This document shows positions 38,701 to 50,697 of a DNA stretch of 64,000 bases, one piece after another; positions within the stretch are counted from its first letter, which is position 1; each line of letters opens with the position of its first letter. Origin of the DNA: Lates calcarifer (lineage: Eukaryota > Chordata > Actinopteri > Centropomidae); contig NC_066852.1 in the NCBI RefSeq assembly GCF_001640805.2, positions 11,603,194-11,667,193 on the forward strand, read 5' to 3'. A program made the position numbers and the translations under genes. Under the pieces are notes generated by a model. The model saw only the letters and a program-made list of their open reading frames with translations. It ran no database searches and was not told where the DNA came from.

Positions 38701-40256
38701 TCTGTATTCCTGTAACTCACTAATGTACAATAAGAGCTCCATGTCTGGAGCAGCAGACATTTTGCTGCAGTGAGAGCAGATGACAGCTATGTGCTTTTTA
38801 AAGTTAAAGGTGCAGCCGTACTAATGAATATCTGTACAGTGCAGTGCGATTATCGTTGTGTGTGTTGTGTGTTGTGTGACTGTCCATGGACATACCGTCT
38901 GTGTAGTTACAGTTGGCCTGCATGTCTGCAGCAGCACCCTGTCTTTCTGCAGCAAAATGCTTTTTTTTTTTTTTTCTTATTGCAGTTCTGGAAAAGTTCC
39001 CAGCGTTGCTGCATTGATACTCCAGTGGAGGGGCCTGGAGAGGAGAGCAGCAAGCCCACAGCCAGGCCACATTATCTCCACTGCCACTCCCATGAAACAA
39101 CCCTCCTCTCTACCTACTGTCACCTCACACCACACTTCACCTACCTGTGTATGCTTCACTTAACACCTTGCATTTAGATACTCTTTCTGTTTCCTTAATT
39201 TTGCTGAGTCAGTTGTGTCAGAATGAAACAAAATTTAATTAATGTGTTCCACAGCTGACGACACAAACTTCCCAGAATTAATATAAGACACATAGGTGCT
39301 TTAACCAGTGCCTGAGCTTGTAAATAAAACATGTCATCCAGTAGACTCTCCATATGTGGCCCTATAACATCCTGCTTGATGAATAATAGATAACTGTGTT
39401 AAGTACAGTACTTGCAAAGTAAAGTAAAATACATACAGGTTTAATCTGCCAGTGTAACTTCAGTTACAGCTCTTCAGGAGTTTGCCTTTACCTTTAAATA
39501 CCAGTTACCACTCATTTACCACTGTAAGCACTGAAAAACAGGCAGGGGGTCCATAATGGATGTGCAGTTGTCCCTGTGTCCTCTGCCTGCGTAACTGTCC
39601 CTAAGCTCAGATGGCACAGTCAGTCACATGGTCTCAGTTGCATCTGTGTTTGCACTCACAATTCTCCTTTGCTCCAGTCTGAAATTCAATTTATCCTCAT
39701 ACCAACCACTTCTTTTTTCTAGTAAACTGGTGCCGAAAAGTCATTATTACCGTACAGTCACTTTCTATTTACAGTAATGGATTGAGTTTGACAGGTATAT
39801 GGTCTTAAGGCAGGTCTAAAACTGACTAATCAAATCTGGAAACTCGGAGCTAAGCACTACCTCCATCATGTCCTGCAGCCAATAGTGCAGACACAAGGCA
39901 GTGGTGAGCTGTTGTTGACTGATGAGTTTGTACATTTATGAGAAAGGAGCTGTCCCGTTGTAAAAATAAATAAATAGATTTTTTTTTTTAAAATGACTGC
40001 ACATGGTGTCTCATATCATAATGTACTTGCAGCTGCATCACCCTGATCACAACAGAGTAATGAATGATATACACGATAGTTTGACCTTCCAGGCACTGAA
40101 TGAGACATGACACACACACTCACATGCACACACACATGACCGGTGGCTGAAGATTGTGTTTATCCTGAGCCAGGGGAATATGAGTCTAGGCAGAATGAGA
40201 TGAGAGGAGAGGAGAGGAGGTGACGTTGTCAAGTGAAAGAACCTGTCTATTTATGA
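38701..40256. other. Intergenic upstream of scn4b, nothing coding seen
   Basis: No gene is supported on either strand. The paired open frames at 38770-39177 are overlapping frames of one another without motifs. A T-run at about 38960-38975 interrupts the region. Confidence 0.45.
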
Positions 40257-40406
40257 ATGGAGTACTTCGATATGGGACTGAGCGTCTGGCCCGGCCCTGG
40301 GGCTGCATTACACAACCCTCCTCCTCAACCTGCACTGCAGAACTTTTCTCTGATCTTCACAAACACTCTGACAAAAGTGCCTGAGTCTGCATACACGCCC
40401 CGAGTC

Positions 40407-40565
40407 AGGAGATGGGGGGTGGAGGAGGGGAGAGGGGGGAGGAGGAGGGGTGGGAGCAGTGGAAGGAGGAGGAGTGAATAGTGGTGATGGAGGAGAGAAA
40501 GAGAATAAGAGAGAGCAGGTAAGGGGGGGGCAGAGGGATGAGAGAGAGAGAGAGAGAGAGAGAGG
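40407..40565 (+). promoter_or_regulatory. scn4b: Polypurine, G-run tract upstream of scn4b
   Basis: About 160 bases are almost wholly A/G on the plus strand, with four G-runs of four to six bases within 40414-40451 and a (GA)n run at about 40539-40563. It lies 230-390 bases before the inferred scn4b first exon. The G-runs meet the usual pattern for a four-stranded G-quadruplex, and the purine tract could form triplex DNA. A promoter role is inference from position only. Confidence 0.45.
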
Positions 40566-40796
40566 TGGCATGCAGCCAACAGACAGGAAAGGAAAAAGTT
40601 GTGAAATAGCCAGAGGGACGGGCAGGGAGAAAGAGGTACTGGGGCTCTGCTGAGGAGGAACAAGAACAGCAGCTTTTCCTCCAGTCCGTCTGTCTCTCTA
40701 CGTAATTGTCTGTCTTTCTGTTTGTCCCCCGTACCCTCACCCCCACACAAACTCCACCCACCCACCTCTCCTCTCTAATTGTCTCTCCTCCTGGCC

Positions 40797-40951
40797 GGCG
40801 CTGCAATGTGGCTGTCTCTGCAGTGAAAGTGCTTGCTGGCGGATTCTCCTTGAGTGAACCCTGACTGTGCGCAGTGAGCGCTTGCCGCTCCACCGTCATC
40901 CTGTCCACACTGACTCAGCTGTGCAAGCAGCACTACTGGCTGCAGAGGCAG
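40797..40951 (+). other. scn4b: scn4b non-coding exon 1 (inferred)
   Basis: A donor (GGCAG/GTAGGC) at 40951/40952 ends a GC-richer segment downstream of the purine tract. A matching acceptor (TTCCACAG) ends at 41250, giving a second exon 41251-41558 that holds the start codon. The 5' limit is a guess. Confidence 0.4.
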
Positions 40952-41473
40952 GTAGGCATGACAAAACTTCAACTGTGCTTACTGTCAAATCATGTTTCCT
41001 CTGCCAGCTTTGCCCTGGTTAGCCTTCAGGCAGAGTCACATGTGCAGACACATGCATGCAGGGAACATGCAAACGCACTTCTCATCTGTACTAAAATGAA
41101 ACTTTTTACTGCACTGTGTGTTTTTATAGTGACTCAGTGTACTGTTGTTAAGATTTCAGGTGATTAACTTTTCCCTCCTTCCCTTCTCTCTCTGTTCCCC
41201 CCCTCCTCCTCCTCCTCTGCCCTCTGTCTAACCTACAGTCTCTTCCACAGGAGTGCTGCCGGGGCTGGCAACCAGGCTCACTATATCTCCAGGAACGCTG
41301 CAGGTGCAACACTGGGACGTGCCTCATTTGGGGTTCACACACCCAGACAGCTGCTTCCAGATTTAATCCAGTGTAGCAGAGAAGCCACGCTGTGCTAAGG
41401 GATATTCTACTAGCTCTCCTGAACCCGGGCTGGATCTTGCAGCACTATTTGTTTTGGAGCAGATCTGGCTGCC

Positions 41474-44400
41474 ATGGAGGTCCGGCGTGTTGGGGTCGAA
41501 CCCCTGAGGCCGGGCCCTCCACACATAGCCGTCGGCCTGATCTTCTCCGTGCTGTTTGGTAATGTTTGTTTCTATACTGTGCATCACCTGCCTTTGTTTG
41601 CTCTGCGATCATTACGCCACAGCTCACACAATAGTGCATCTTCATCTATCTTTTGTTAAAACTTCATATCAGTTTTTCGTGCTCCTTTTTTGAAATACCA
41701 AAAGCTTGTGCCCTATATCAGTGTGTATTAGTTTTTGTTCTGCAGAGCAACGATACCGTAGCTTTTCTGACATTGACCTTCATCTGCTTCTGATCTACGC
41801 ACAGCTGGTTTTAGCTGCAGTTGTATTCATTGTGTTGGTGTGGTTGGTGGATGTTGTGTTTCATCTGTTGAGCAAAATGTACTCATAGTTCTGCTTGGAA
41901 ACAAAAAGTACTGAGATAAAGTCTGTGTCTGATAGAGCTAAGAATGTTATTGCATTCAAACAGTTTGTTGATATCTGGATCCATTTCAGTTTGGATTGGG
42001 ATTATGAGTCCACAAAAGGAAAATGTCAGCAGAATGAAGTGACCCTGTGGTGGAAAAGCTGTGTCAGGCACTCCAGGCCCCTGCCATTCAAAGCATATTG
42101 TGCTGGACAGCATGCGTATCTGCAGTAATAGAGCAGCAGAGTCACTTGGAGCAGTGTCCAGTAAACCATATTTTGTTGTTGTTGTTGTTTTTATTTGAGT
42201 CATAAACTTGTAAACATGTACAGAGTGAAAGAGACCAAAGAGTATTTTGGACTTGGTGACTACCCAACAGGATGTGATACTGTTACAGGTAAATTCACAT
42301 ACTGAGCCTCTTATGTGGATGATGGTGTGGTGGACAAACAGTAAAAGCGTTTAAGTATAAGATGTGAATACAGATTACATTAGGCTTAAATGACACCAGA
42401 CATCCAGACATCTCAAGTAATGTCTGCACAGGAAAAGCATCCCATTAGAATCCAGTTCCAGTTTCATTGCTGTATTACTCACTTTTCACCTTACTGGAAT
42501 TTTGTAAACCTACTTGTGGGTGTGGAGCATCAGTGCAGCAAGAGTGCAGCAAACATGGATTAAAAATTTAAAGCTACATAAAACATCATCTGTAAATGAT
42601 CTATAACATCATGTGTAGGAACTGTTTGCTTGAAAAAACTACATCGAAACATTCCTAGTTTAGTAAAGTCAATAAAATGCATTATTCTTACCTAAATTAT
42701 TATTCCTACCTTATTTCTCTCTCACAGGTGTTGTCTTTATTTAGAGTAAATGAGAAACACATTTTGGCCACCTCGCAAAAACTTCATGGTGGACTTAATC
42801 AGCAGATGCAGGTGGCCTAGTAGCAGAGAGAAAGATACAGTATCTCACATGATAAAATTCATCAGATTCCGAAACACATTATATTCTGGAAAAAAAAAAA
42901 CCCATTATATTTGTTTTTCACTGTATGCATAAGGGTCAAAACTAGATATGGACTAGAGAGAGACAGTGATTATGACAGCACTGAAGGAGGTATTTACCTG
43001 TGAATTAATTCTGACTTAGAACAGACAGTTCTGTAGTGATTGTATGTATTCATAGTTTGATTTCCAACATGAGCTTTTTATGTTCAAAATAGCAGGAACA
43101 GATGAATTATTGTCCAGCAAACTGAACTGAATTTTGTTCGACGTTCTTATGTTCATTACATATTTTCTCTCACACTTTTGATCTCTACTGAATTACATCT
43201 ATTCTTATTTTTTTTGTAACTCTGACATATTCTTTAAAAGTAAGTTCTGTGCATATATTTATACTGTTGGAAGGTTGACATATGTGGGCTAGAAACTGGA
43301 GCACCACTGTTCCACTTTTATTTGAAGCACCAAAACTCATAAAACAAACTTTTGAAAACCTAGATAAGAAATAAAAAAGACAGAGTGTACAGCTGGTTAC
43401 TGATTTAAGGGAGAGAAAAGTTTGTGGGAAACAAAACACAAAAGATCAAGGTTCCTGAAAAATTAATAGACACTGCATTGTTGTATGTTTTGTTCTTAGA
43501 CTCTTGACAGCAGCTTCAGTAATGACAGTATTGATAGAAACGGGGTTCTCTAATGGAAAGCAAAAATTGTAAAGACACAGAGGTACATGGAGCAGAATTT
43601 GGGAGCAACTGAAATTGGATATTGCAAAAATATTGTAAACCAAAATAGAAGCTTAAATGATACTCGAAACTGTGCATGAGGAGAGAAAGAGAAAGGAGGG
43701 GTGATGCTGTTGCTGTCTCGTCACTGTTTCTGTTACTGTTTTTGCAAGCTCACTGTGCTGCATTGGACCAGCTGAGGAAAAGATCGGAGAGAGTGAGTTT
43801 GCGGGATAGACGAGAGTGAGATGAGAATTAATCAATAGCAGTCCCACATACAGTATGCCCTTCTTTGCTGTGTTGAGCCATGTCAGTTATTCTGAGCAAC
43901 GTCATTTATCGTGTTTGCTGCAATGGTGCTTGTCAGATGCTGACCTTGAGCATGTCAAGAACAAAGCATAACACAGTGTGCACAAAACAGAGGGTGGCAT
44001 CATGGGAATGTTAGAAACAGTGCAGAAAATGTCGCAGCTGCTCCTGCAACTATTAATCATATCCATTTGTATGTTAAAAGTATTATGTTTTCTGGTTACA
44101 AATCTGCATGCCTGAACTACTGTAGCTCTGCACAGCACCTTATGAGCATGTAGTTTACACCTCACACACTAGATGGAAGCATTAAGCACAAGGTACTTAA
44201 ATGGTGTAAAAATGTGTCCTTGACCTGCTGAAATTATACACTGCAGCTATTTGCCACCTGTGACCTTGACACATGCCTGAGCACAAAATTCAGCAGTTAA
44301 ATGGGAAACAGGTCGAATACCTGCTAACTTTACAATTAATGAGGAAAAAGGAAAATAAAAACAATAAAAAAAAAGGTGTGATAGTTTTCCTCACCCATCT

Positions 44401-47400
44401 TGCTTGGTGGACTTAGATTTAATCAATGTGACTTCCTGTTTAACTGTGGTCCCTGGTGTGCAGCTACAGTTTTCGCAAGGCGCAGCAGATTTTATCCTCT
44501 CTTATTCACAGTAATGTCATAGCAAGGACTTTGTGGTGTCATGTTACTCAGGGTTTGACTAACCACTTGCCAATAATAGACATATATTTTAATGTGTTAT
44601 TAAAATCATGAAAGCATAAAACTTAAATGTTTGATAATGAACACTGTATAGATACCCATTAAATTTAACTATTACATACAGGACTAGTGAGTATGTGAGT
44701 ATGTTTGTGTACTTACTTTAAAAAAAATATGTTTGAGAAAATGAATTACACGTAACTTTTAACTGTACATTTACCATTACTTTACGCGCTCTCATTGTTC
44801 ATGTGTAACTGATGAACCAGTCAGACTGACTCACTTGTCAGTGTTTTTAATTTGGACTTTTTCAAGTATAGATACTGTGTAAGGCTTTTTGAATATCCCA
44901 TATGAAATATTTTGCAAGAAAACAACACCAATTAGTACTCTTTTTTTTTAAATCAGCATAATGAAAATTAAAAGTTAAAGGGGCTATTTGTAAGTTTTTC
45001 TAGCACTACATAGCCAACATTAGCATTAACAGTTGTTTACCCACTAGTCTAGAAGAAACGTTGTGAGTTCAGCATCAAAGCATCTAGTTCTAATACTTCC
45101 TCCCTTCTATTGAAGTTAGCATGCTAACCAGCTAGCCCCAGCCTGGCCAGTCACTCTTGTAACTCTCCGATATGTTTCCAAAGATGTATCACTGTAGCGT
45201 GTCCTGAAGAAGTAGCCACTGCTTCTAACCTCTTATATTGTAAACACAACGATAGCTTAGCCCTTGGCCAATATCCATCACCACCACCTGCTCCCAGCAA
45301 GACACCATGTTCGGCAGCAGAAGAAACTCACAAATAGCCCCTTAATGGTTCCAGGATTTCTTCAACCATGACACTTGTTTATTTGTATGTATTTGTTGTT
45401 ATGTCAGTGTCTGTGAGATAAGCAATATGGCTTTTTTTTAAATCTAAGATGCTGAACTTAAAGGAATAGTTTGACATTTTGGGAATTAGATTTTTTGCTT
45501 TCTTGCAGAGAGTTGGGGAAGACCCATTCAGATAAAAAAAAAACTACAGCTACAGACAGCAGGTGGTTAACTTAACACTGTCTGACTGTCTGCTCAGTCT
45601 TATCATGTTCTTTTTTCTATTCCCCTTCATCCTCAGGTGTGTGGTCTGCTCAGGGCCTTGAGATGTCTGTGGGGAAGGTTCTCTCCCTCGAGGCAGTGAA
45701 TGGTAGCACAGTCATGTTGCCTTGCACATACTCGAGTTGTATTGGCATCCACAACCTCTACTTCAACTGGCAGTTTAATGACAACGGCACCATGCACAAG
45801 GTAACAGACTTTTGTTGGGGAGAAAATGTTCAGGTTTTGGTAATGTCTAAGTGGTAGTTTTGTGGTGACTGACAGCTTGATGGTCCTATCAGGTGTGTGA
45901 GTCAGTGATAGCGTCAGAGGGGGTGGAGCCAGAAGTGAGTATATACCGAGAACGGGTGGAGTTTGTGGGGAAGAACCGTAACAACAACATCTCCATCTTG
46001 CTGTGGAACATCACCTTTGAGGACGGAGGCCAGTACACTTGTTTTGGACGCAACCCAAAAGAGAAGGACAAGAACCACAGTGCCACCTTCACCCTAATTG
46101 TGGTGGACGAGTGTGAGTGGTCAAAGTCTATGCTGGTAATGTGTTCTCATGTATGTAAGGGCGTGCTCTAATTTAATTTCCTCTCATTATGCATATAAAG
46201 GAGTTCAGAAGTATTTGGTAAGTGAGTATTCCTGTTAGTCATTTAGTTGGAAAAGCAGTAGGCATCATTTTTAACACATCCATTCATTTATATGTTGAGG
46301 ATAAAATTAATAAAGACACACACACAGGGGAGGAAAAATTAACCCAGCACTAGAAAAAACATAAATCCTGAGGTGACAGTAAAAGGTAGTTTGTTACTGT
46401 CTAATAAGTCACACACACACACACACACACACAGATACAGATAGGTGGAAATGCTGGTGGTGGATCAGAATTTATAATCCTCCTTTCGTAATTAAGGAAG
46501 TATTTGCTTGTTTTAAAGCAAAAAGTAATTGTTATCGTGCATTTTTTGTTCATCAGTTTAAACTGACGCTGCACTGTTTTAATGTAGTACCCATCTTGCA
46601 ACTGCGTTAATCTGGATTTTTCTCAAACCTTTCCATTACTGACAGTTGCCAGGGTATGAAACAAATTCACCAAATATCAATAAAATGCTTCAGGGAAAGT
46701 AGCTTTAAAAGTCTAACAGAACCAAGGGTCATGGGAGATGAGCTCCTAATCATTCTGTGTATATTTTAAATCTGTTTTTGTGTATCAGGCATTAGGAGAA
46801 AGCTGCAGCTCTAATCTCATGTACAGGTACTGACTTATATTGAGTTAGAACGCACTGTAACAGAAGAGAAAGCAGATGTGGCTCCCTCACTGCATTGCAT
46901 TGTGATGTATAAACAGAGATAATTACATTAGAATTATTTTCCATCCTGATTCCTCTGGTCTTTTGTTAATGTCTACAGTGAGGGTGGTGGACAACACACT
47001 GACCATCATCATTGCCTCAGCTGTAGGCGGAGCCATTGCATTGTTGATGGGCTTCATGTTGCTCAAGAACTTCACTCTCTTTGTTCTTGCCAAGCTTGAG
47101 GAGAAAAAGTAAGTTTTCGCATCCACTTGGGCATTTGCCAGCAATGCAACCATTTCACACTGTTTCATCAGTGTGCATTGTCAGTGCTTGGCAGCATGTT
47201 GGGATAGCTCAGACAGTGTACACACTGAAGTAGTTTTTAAATAATGGAGACTTGAAATGTTTCTTTGAGCTGCTGTTTATTTACAGGTCTAACTTCTTCT
47301 CTTTTCCTCTAACCCCATCGCAGTAAGGAGTGCCTTGTAACTTCATCAGGGATTGACAACACAGAAAATGGCCTCTCAGGATCCAAAGCTGATTCAAAAC

Positions 47401-47420
47401 CGACACCAAAAAAGAAATGA
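41474..47420 (+). CDS. scn4b: Voltage-gated sodium channel beta-4 subunit
   Basis: Auxiliary subunit of voltage-gated sodium channels; it attaches covalently to the pore-forming alpha subunit and modulates gating. Exons are 41474-41558, 45637-45800, 45893-46112, 46979-47108 and 47324-47420, giving 231 residues (human 228). The signal peptide is in exon 1 (HIAVGLIFSVLFG). The V-type Ig domain has Cys58 and Cys133 (LPCTYSSC, GQYTCFG). Cys63 lines up with human Cys58, the residue that forms the disulfide to the alpha subunit, so that linkage is probably kept. Several N-glycosylation sequons are visible (NGS, NIS, NIT, NHS). One membrane span (TIIIASAVGGAIALLMGFML) precedes the tail ECLVTSSGIDNTENGLSGSK, nearly identical to human SCN4B. 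Intron 1 is 4.1 kb and contains a TTAA-flanked element. Confidence 0.95.
44975..45345. mobile_element. TTAA-flanked MITE (piggyBac-like)
   Basis: TTAA at 44975-44978 and again at 45342-45345 flank a 363-bp body whose ends are inverted: the left end (GGGGCTATTTGTAAGT) and the reverse complement of the right end (GGGGCTATTTGTGAGT) differ at one position in 16, and similarity continues several bases inward. No open frame encodes a transposase. TTAA target duplication is the hallmark of piggyBac elements, so this is a non-autonomous relative. Related copies elsewhere would be expected but cannot be checked here. Confidence 0.8.
45456..45580 (+). repeat. Fish dispersed repeat fragment (forward copy)
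   Basis: The phrases 'aaaggaatagtttgacattt', 'ttgggaattaga' and 'ctttcttgcagagagtt' open a very common teleost repeat as I remember it. 'ctacagacagcaggtggtta' continues it. An inverted second copy lies at 49690-49845. Confidence 0.65.
46410..46433. repeat. (CA)n microsatellite in scn4b intron 3
   Basis: A pure CA run in the 866-bp intron between exons 3 and 4 of scn4b. Confidence 0.9.
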
Positions 47421-49689
47421 GAAGGTGCATGTATATAAAAAACAGGAGTGCTCATATTTATATACCTTCTTTGCATATATTTGTATATGCACATGTGTTT
47501 GGACACATGCAAATCCATTTTTGTTGAAGCTGGAATCTCAAAAACTCTGCCTAGCTGTGGGAATATATATCTATGTGCACACAATACTACCACATGTGCA
47601 CGGAGCAGTAAGTGTGCAGATGATATACAACTAAAGAATGCACACATAATTATTTAAAATGTGCACATAATTTACTAATTTACATTTAAAGGATAAGTGT
47701 TCCTGCCAGAAACACTGCAACTTGACTTATTTAGGATTAATATTGTATCTTATGTGGCACAGAAATCAGGTGGCCTGCATAGTTTAATTAAGTGAAGGCT
47801 TGTTTATAATCAGTAAACCATGTGTCTCTGGTCGATGGTTTCTTTTTGAACTCATTAGATGAAAACCAAATTATATGCACATTTTATTAAATTATGGGAA
47901 TGTTTTATTTATAGTATTGATTACTAAAATGGGTAACACAGTTGAATGTCATTGCACAGCTGTGCACTGTTTAAAGTACTTTGTTGCCATGATATATCAG
48001 TTGTCTGTTGCCACAGCCAGAGTACATTAAATTACTAATCTTTGTTTAAGTGCTTGAAAGAGGAAAATAATGCAGTGGGCTGAATCCTTCAACTAACAAC
48101 AAATTCACAGTAGTCCTTCAGTGACATGGTGAACTTAATCAAAGTCAGTATTTGATTTTGAAATTACAGTAACGTCCTATAATTTCAAGCCGTTTCATTT
48201 GACAGATCTATTGATCCATTTGTAGCTACTTTCCAGAAAAAAAAACACCCACTAAATGTTCTGATTTATTGAAACAGCTGTAGTAAAACAAAGGGTGATT
48301 TAAGAACTACTAGCACAAATGGCTGCATTGGCTAAATACTGTAGGATTCAGTCCAGTTCTTCATCTTGTACCTTCTCTTTGCTTGATATAAACACAGGTG
48401 CCTGTTAGTGCTTCTATGCTCCTCTGCCAGCGAGGACGACTACATATTGCAACACAGTTTATAAAACTCTGCAGACAGTAATAATACAATAAGCTTCTGA
48501 ACTGAAATGATAGACAATCCCTTGAACCCACCACCCCCACCGCCACCCTCTAGAAAAAAAAAGAATGACCCTCTGATGATGCTGCTTTTAAGAAAAATAA
48601 TCAATGCATTTTTAGCATGTGCAACATGGGGCAGATTTTAGACACAGTGCTTGAAAACAGACATGCATACTTTCTGGAAAAACATGTTCTAATATATTAA
48701 CATTGGTAGCGTCAGCGCTGAGGTTAACTGTTAATCCCATTTTATGCCATGCTACTTTCATTGTGCTAACCCTGGCTAAGGCTAAGCACTAATTGGTGAT
48801 ATGGACCTGGATTCTGTATGCCTGGATCAGGCTCTACATATTCCCTTTGCTTAGTATGTGCCTCTTCATGGAAATGGCTTGTCTTTCCTGAGCACTGACA
48901 AACGTGCATTTGGTCTGTGTTTTACTCTCCTTTAAATAAGTAATTTCTACCTGCTGCACTGCAGTGAAAAAGCTAAACCTGGTTGCCCTGCCCATCCATA
49001 CAGTAACTGATCCATAAATTCATAGTTATATGGTCATGGGCTCAGGTCTCAGACAGCAGGCAAGAGTAGGGGGGCTGTAGTTCAGGTATAATCCCTGCTC
49101 AAGCAGGAAATAAAGAGAAGTGATGCTCTCAGTGTAGCCACTGACTGTGCCAAACAGGAAAGATTCCCACTGAGTGTCACAACAGGAGATGAATGTATCA
49201 AACTTCAAACAGTGAAATGTAATTTTAAGCTGTATTTACAATCTACATCAGTTGCACATTCGAGACACTGAATGTCTGGCTTTAAAAAGAAATACCTCTG
49301 GAGAGATGTGTGGGTAAACACTGTGTCAGGTCAGATATAAATGTACCTCCCCAGTCGCAACAGGTGTTAAATGAAGTGTACTGTACAGTAAAGTGTGAAT
49401 TTCAATAATAATGTGCCTCCAGTCTTTAATCACTGGTTTGAAGCAATATATTAAAATGGGAGTGTGCTGGGCACTTTAAAAAGTTGTATATGTTTTTTGT
49501 ACGTTTTATTCCAAATCAGTGTTGGTTTGTTGCATTGTTCATCCAAATGAGATGAAGAGAAACCAAACAGTAAACATGAGGAAAGAGTAAGACGCTCAGG
49601 TTTCTTAGGGTCCCATGAAATGATGTTGTCAGTTACTCTATGTGATGTGTTTGTTGTTGAAACAGTGTTAGATGGCGAGGGATCAATCA

Positions 49690-49845
49690 ATTTCCAGTCT
49701 TTATGCTAAGTCTAAGCTAACTGTCTCCTGGCTGTAGCTTTTTATGCAGCATACAGCCCCATGAGAAGTGTCAATCTTCTCGTCTAACTCTAGGTGATGA
49801 AAGCGAATAAATGTATTTCCCAAAACTAAATATAAACCAGTGGAC
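49690..49845 (-). repeat. Fish dispersed repeat fragment (inverted copy)
   Basis: Read on the minus strand it gives 'tttgggaaatacatttattc', 'gctttcatcac', 'gagttagacgagaagattga' and 'gcttagacttagcataaaga', i.e. the same family as 45456-45580 in opposite orientation. Confidence 0.65.
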
Positions 49846-50678
49846 CATTAGTTATGAACAGAAGGACTGATTTGGTAGGATTGGCTGAAAGGCAAAAGAA
49901 AAACAACTTTTAACAATTTCATCATCTCATTTCATGGGATCTTTTAGAAAGATATTGCAGGTACACAAGGTGCAAAAAATATGGGTAATATACATTTGTC
50001 ATATGTGTGTTATTTTGCTTTAAAGAGAAAATCCACCCTTGAGCAGGGCTATGAATTGTATTATCAAGAAATCTGGTCTTAACTTTTAGGCTGTTGTTGT
50101 GACTTTGGAACAATGAGGACACATTTTTTGCAGGATCATAAAATCAGATAGTTTAAATGCAATAATTTAATTTAGCTGTGAAGAGTGGGTTTTCTCTGAC
50201 TAATCTTTTGCCAGTTGTTGTCTAATTAGTGAAAAGGTGATTTGTTTAAGTCACCATCTCACTGAATCAATCAAAACTTTAGGCTCATGTTGAGACTGTC
50301 AGTGAGGACTTTATGATGACAAGCACCTCTATGCAAATCACAACAGAAGTGAATCACAGTGTCACCTTTGAGTTACCATCACAGTTCTGTAAGCAATACA
50401 ACTGTGGGAGATGTCCTGGATCAGGGAGTTGTGATGATGAGACGCAGGGTGAATGGGGAGCATCAAGAGAGGAGCACAGGGTGGACTGGAGCCCCTGTAC
50501 TCGTTCAGGCCCTGCAGAGCGTGTAGACTCACCAAGTCATACTCCACTGCTGCTCTTTGCACACAAATACTGTATACAGCTATAATGCTCTGGCTTGCCT
50601 TCTAATGATGTTCCCGTGTTCAACCTGACATTCATGCATATCAGCTCTTGATCTCTTTATTATAGAAATATGAAATCT

Positions 50679-50697
50679 AATAAAGGTTTTGAATAAA
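50679..50697 (+). terminator. scn4b: Tandem poly(A) signals
   Basis: Two AATAAA hexamers 13 bases apart, followed by a GT-rich stretch. This is a strong cleavage and polyadenylation context on the plus strand. Confidence 0.7.

Larger units (their letters stand above)
41559..45636 (+). other. scn4b: scn4b intron 1
   Basis: A 4.1-kb intron between the signal-peptide exon and the first Ig exon. It contains the TTAA-flanked inverted-repeat element at 44975-45345 and a fragment of a second fish repeat at 45456-45580. No nested gene was seen. Confidence 0.75.

Noticed and set aside
40325..40908. Long antisense open frames (146 and 167 codons) upstream of scn4b
   Set aside because: They read through the polypurine tract on the opposite strand, giving Ser/Leu/Pro-rich low-complexity sequence in several frames at once. 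There is no motif or splice context.
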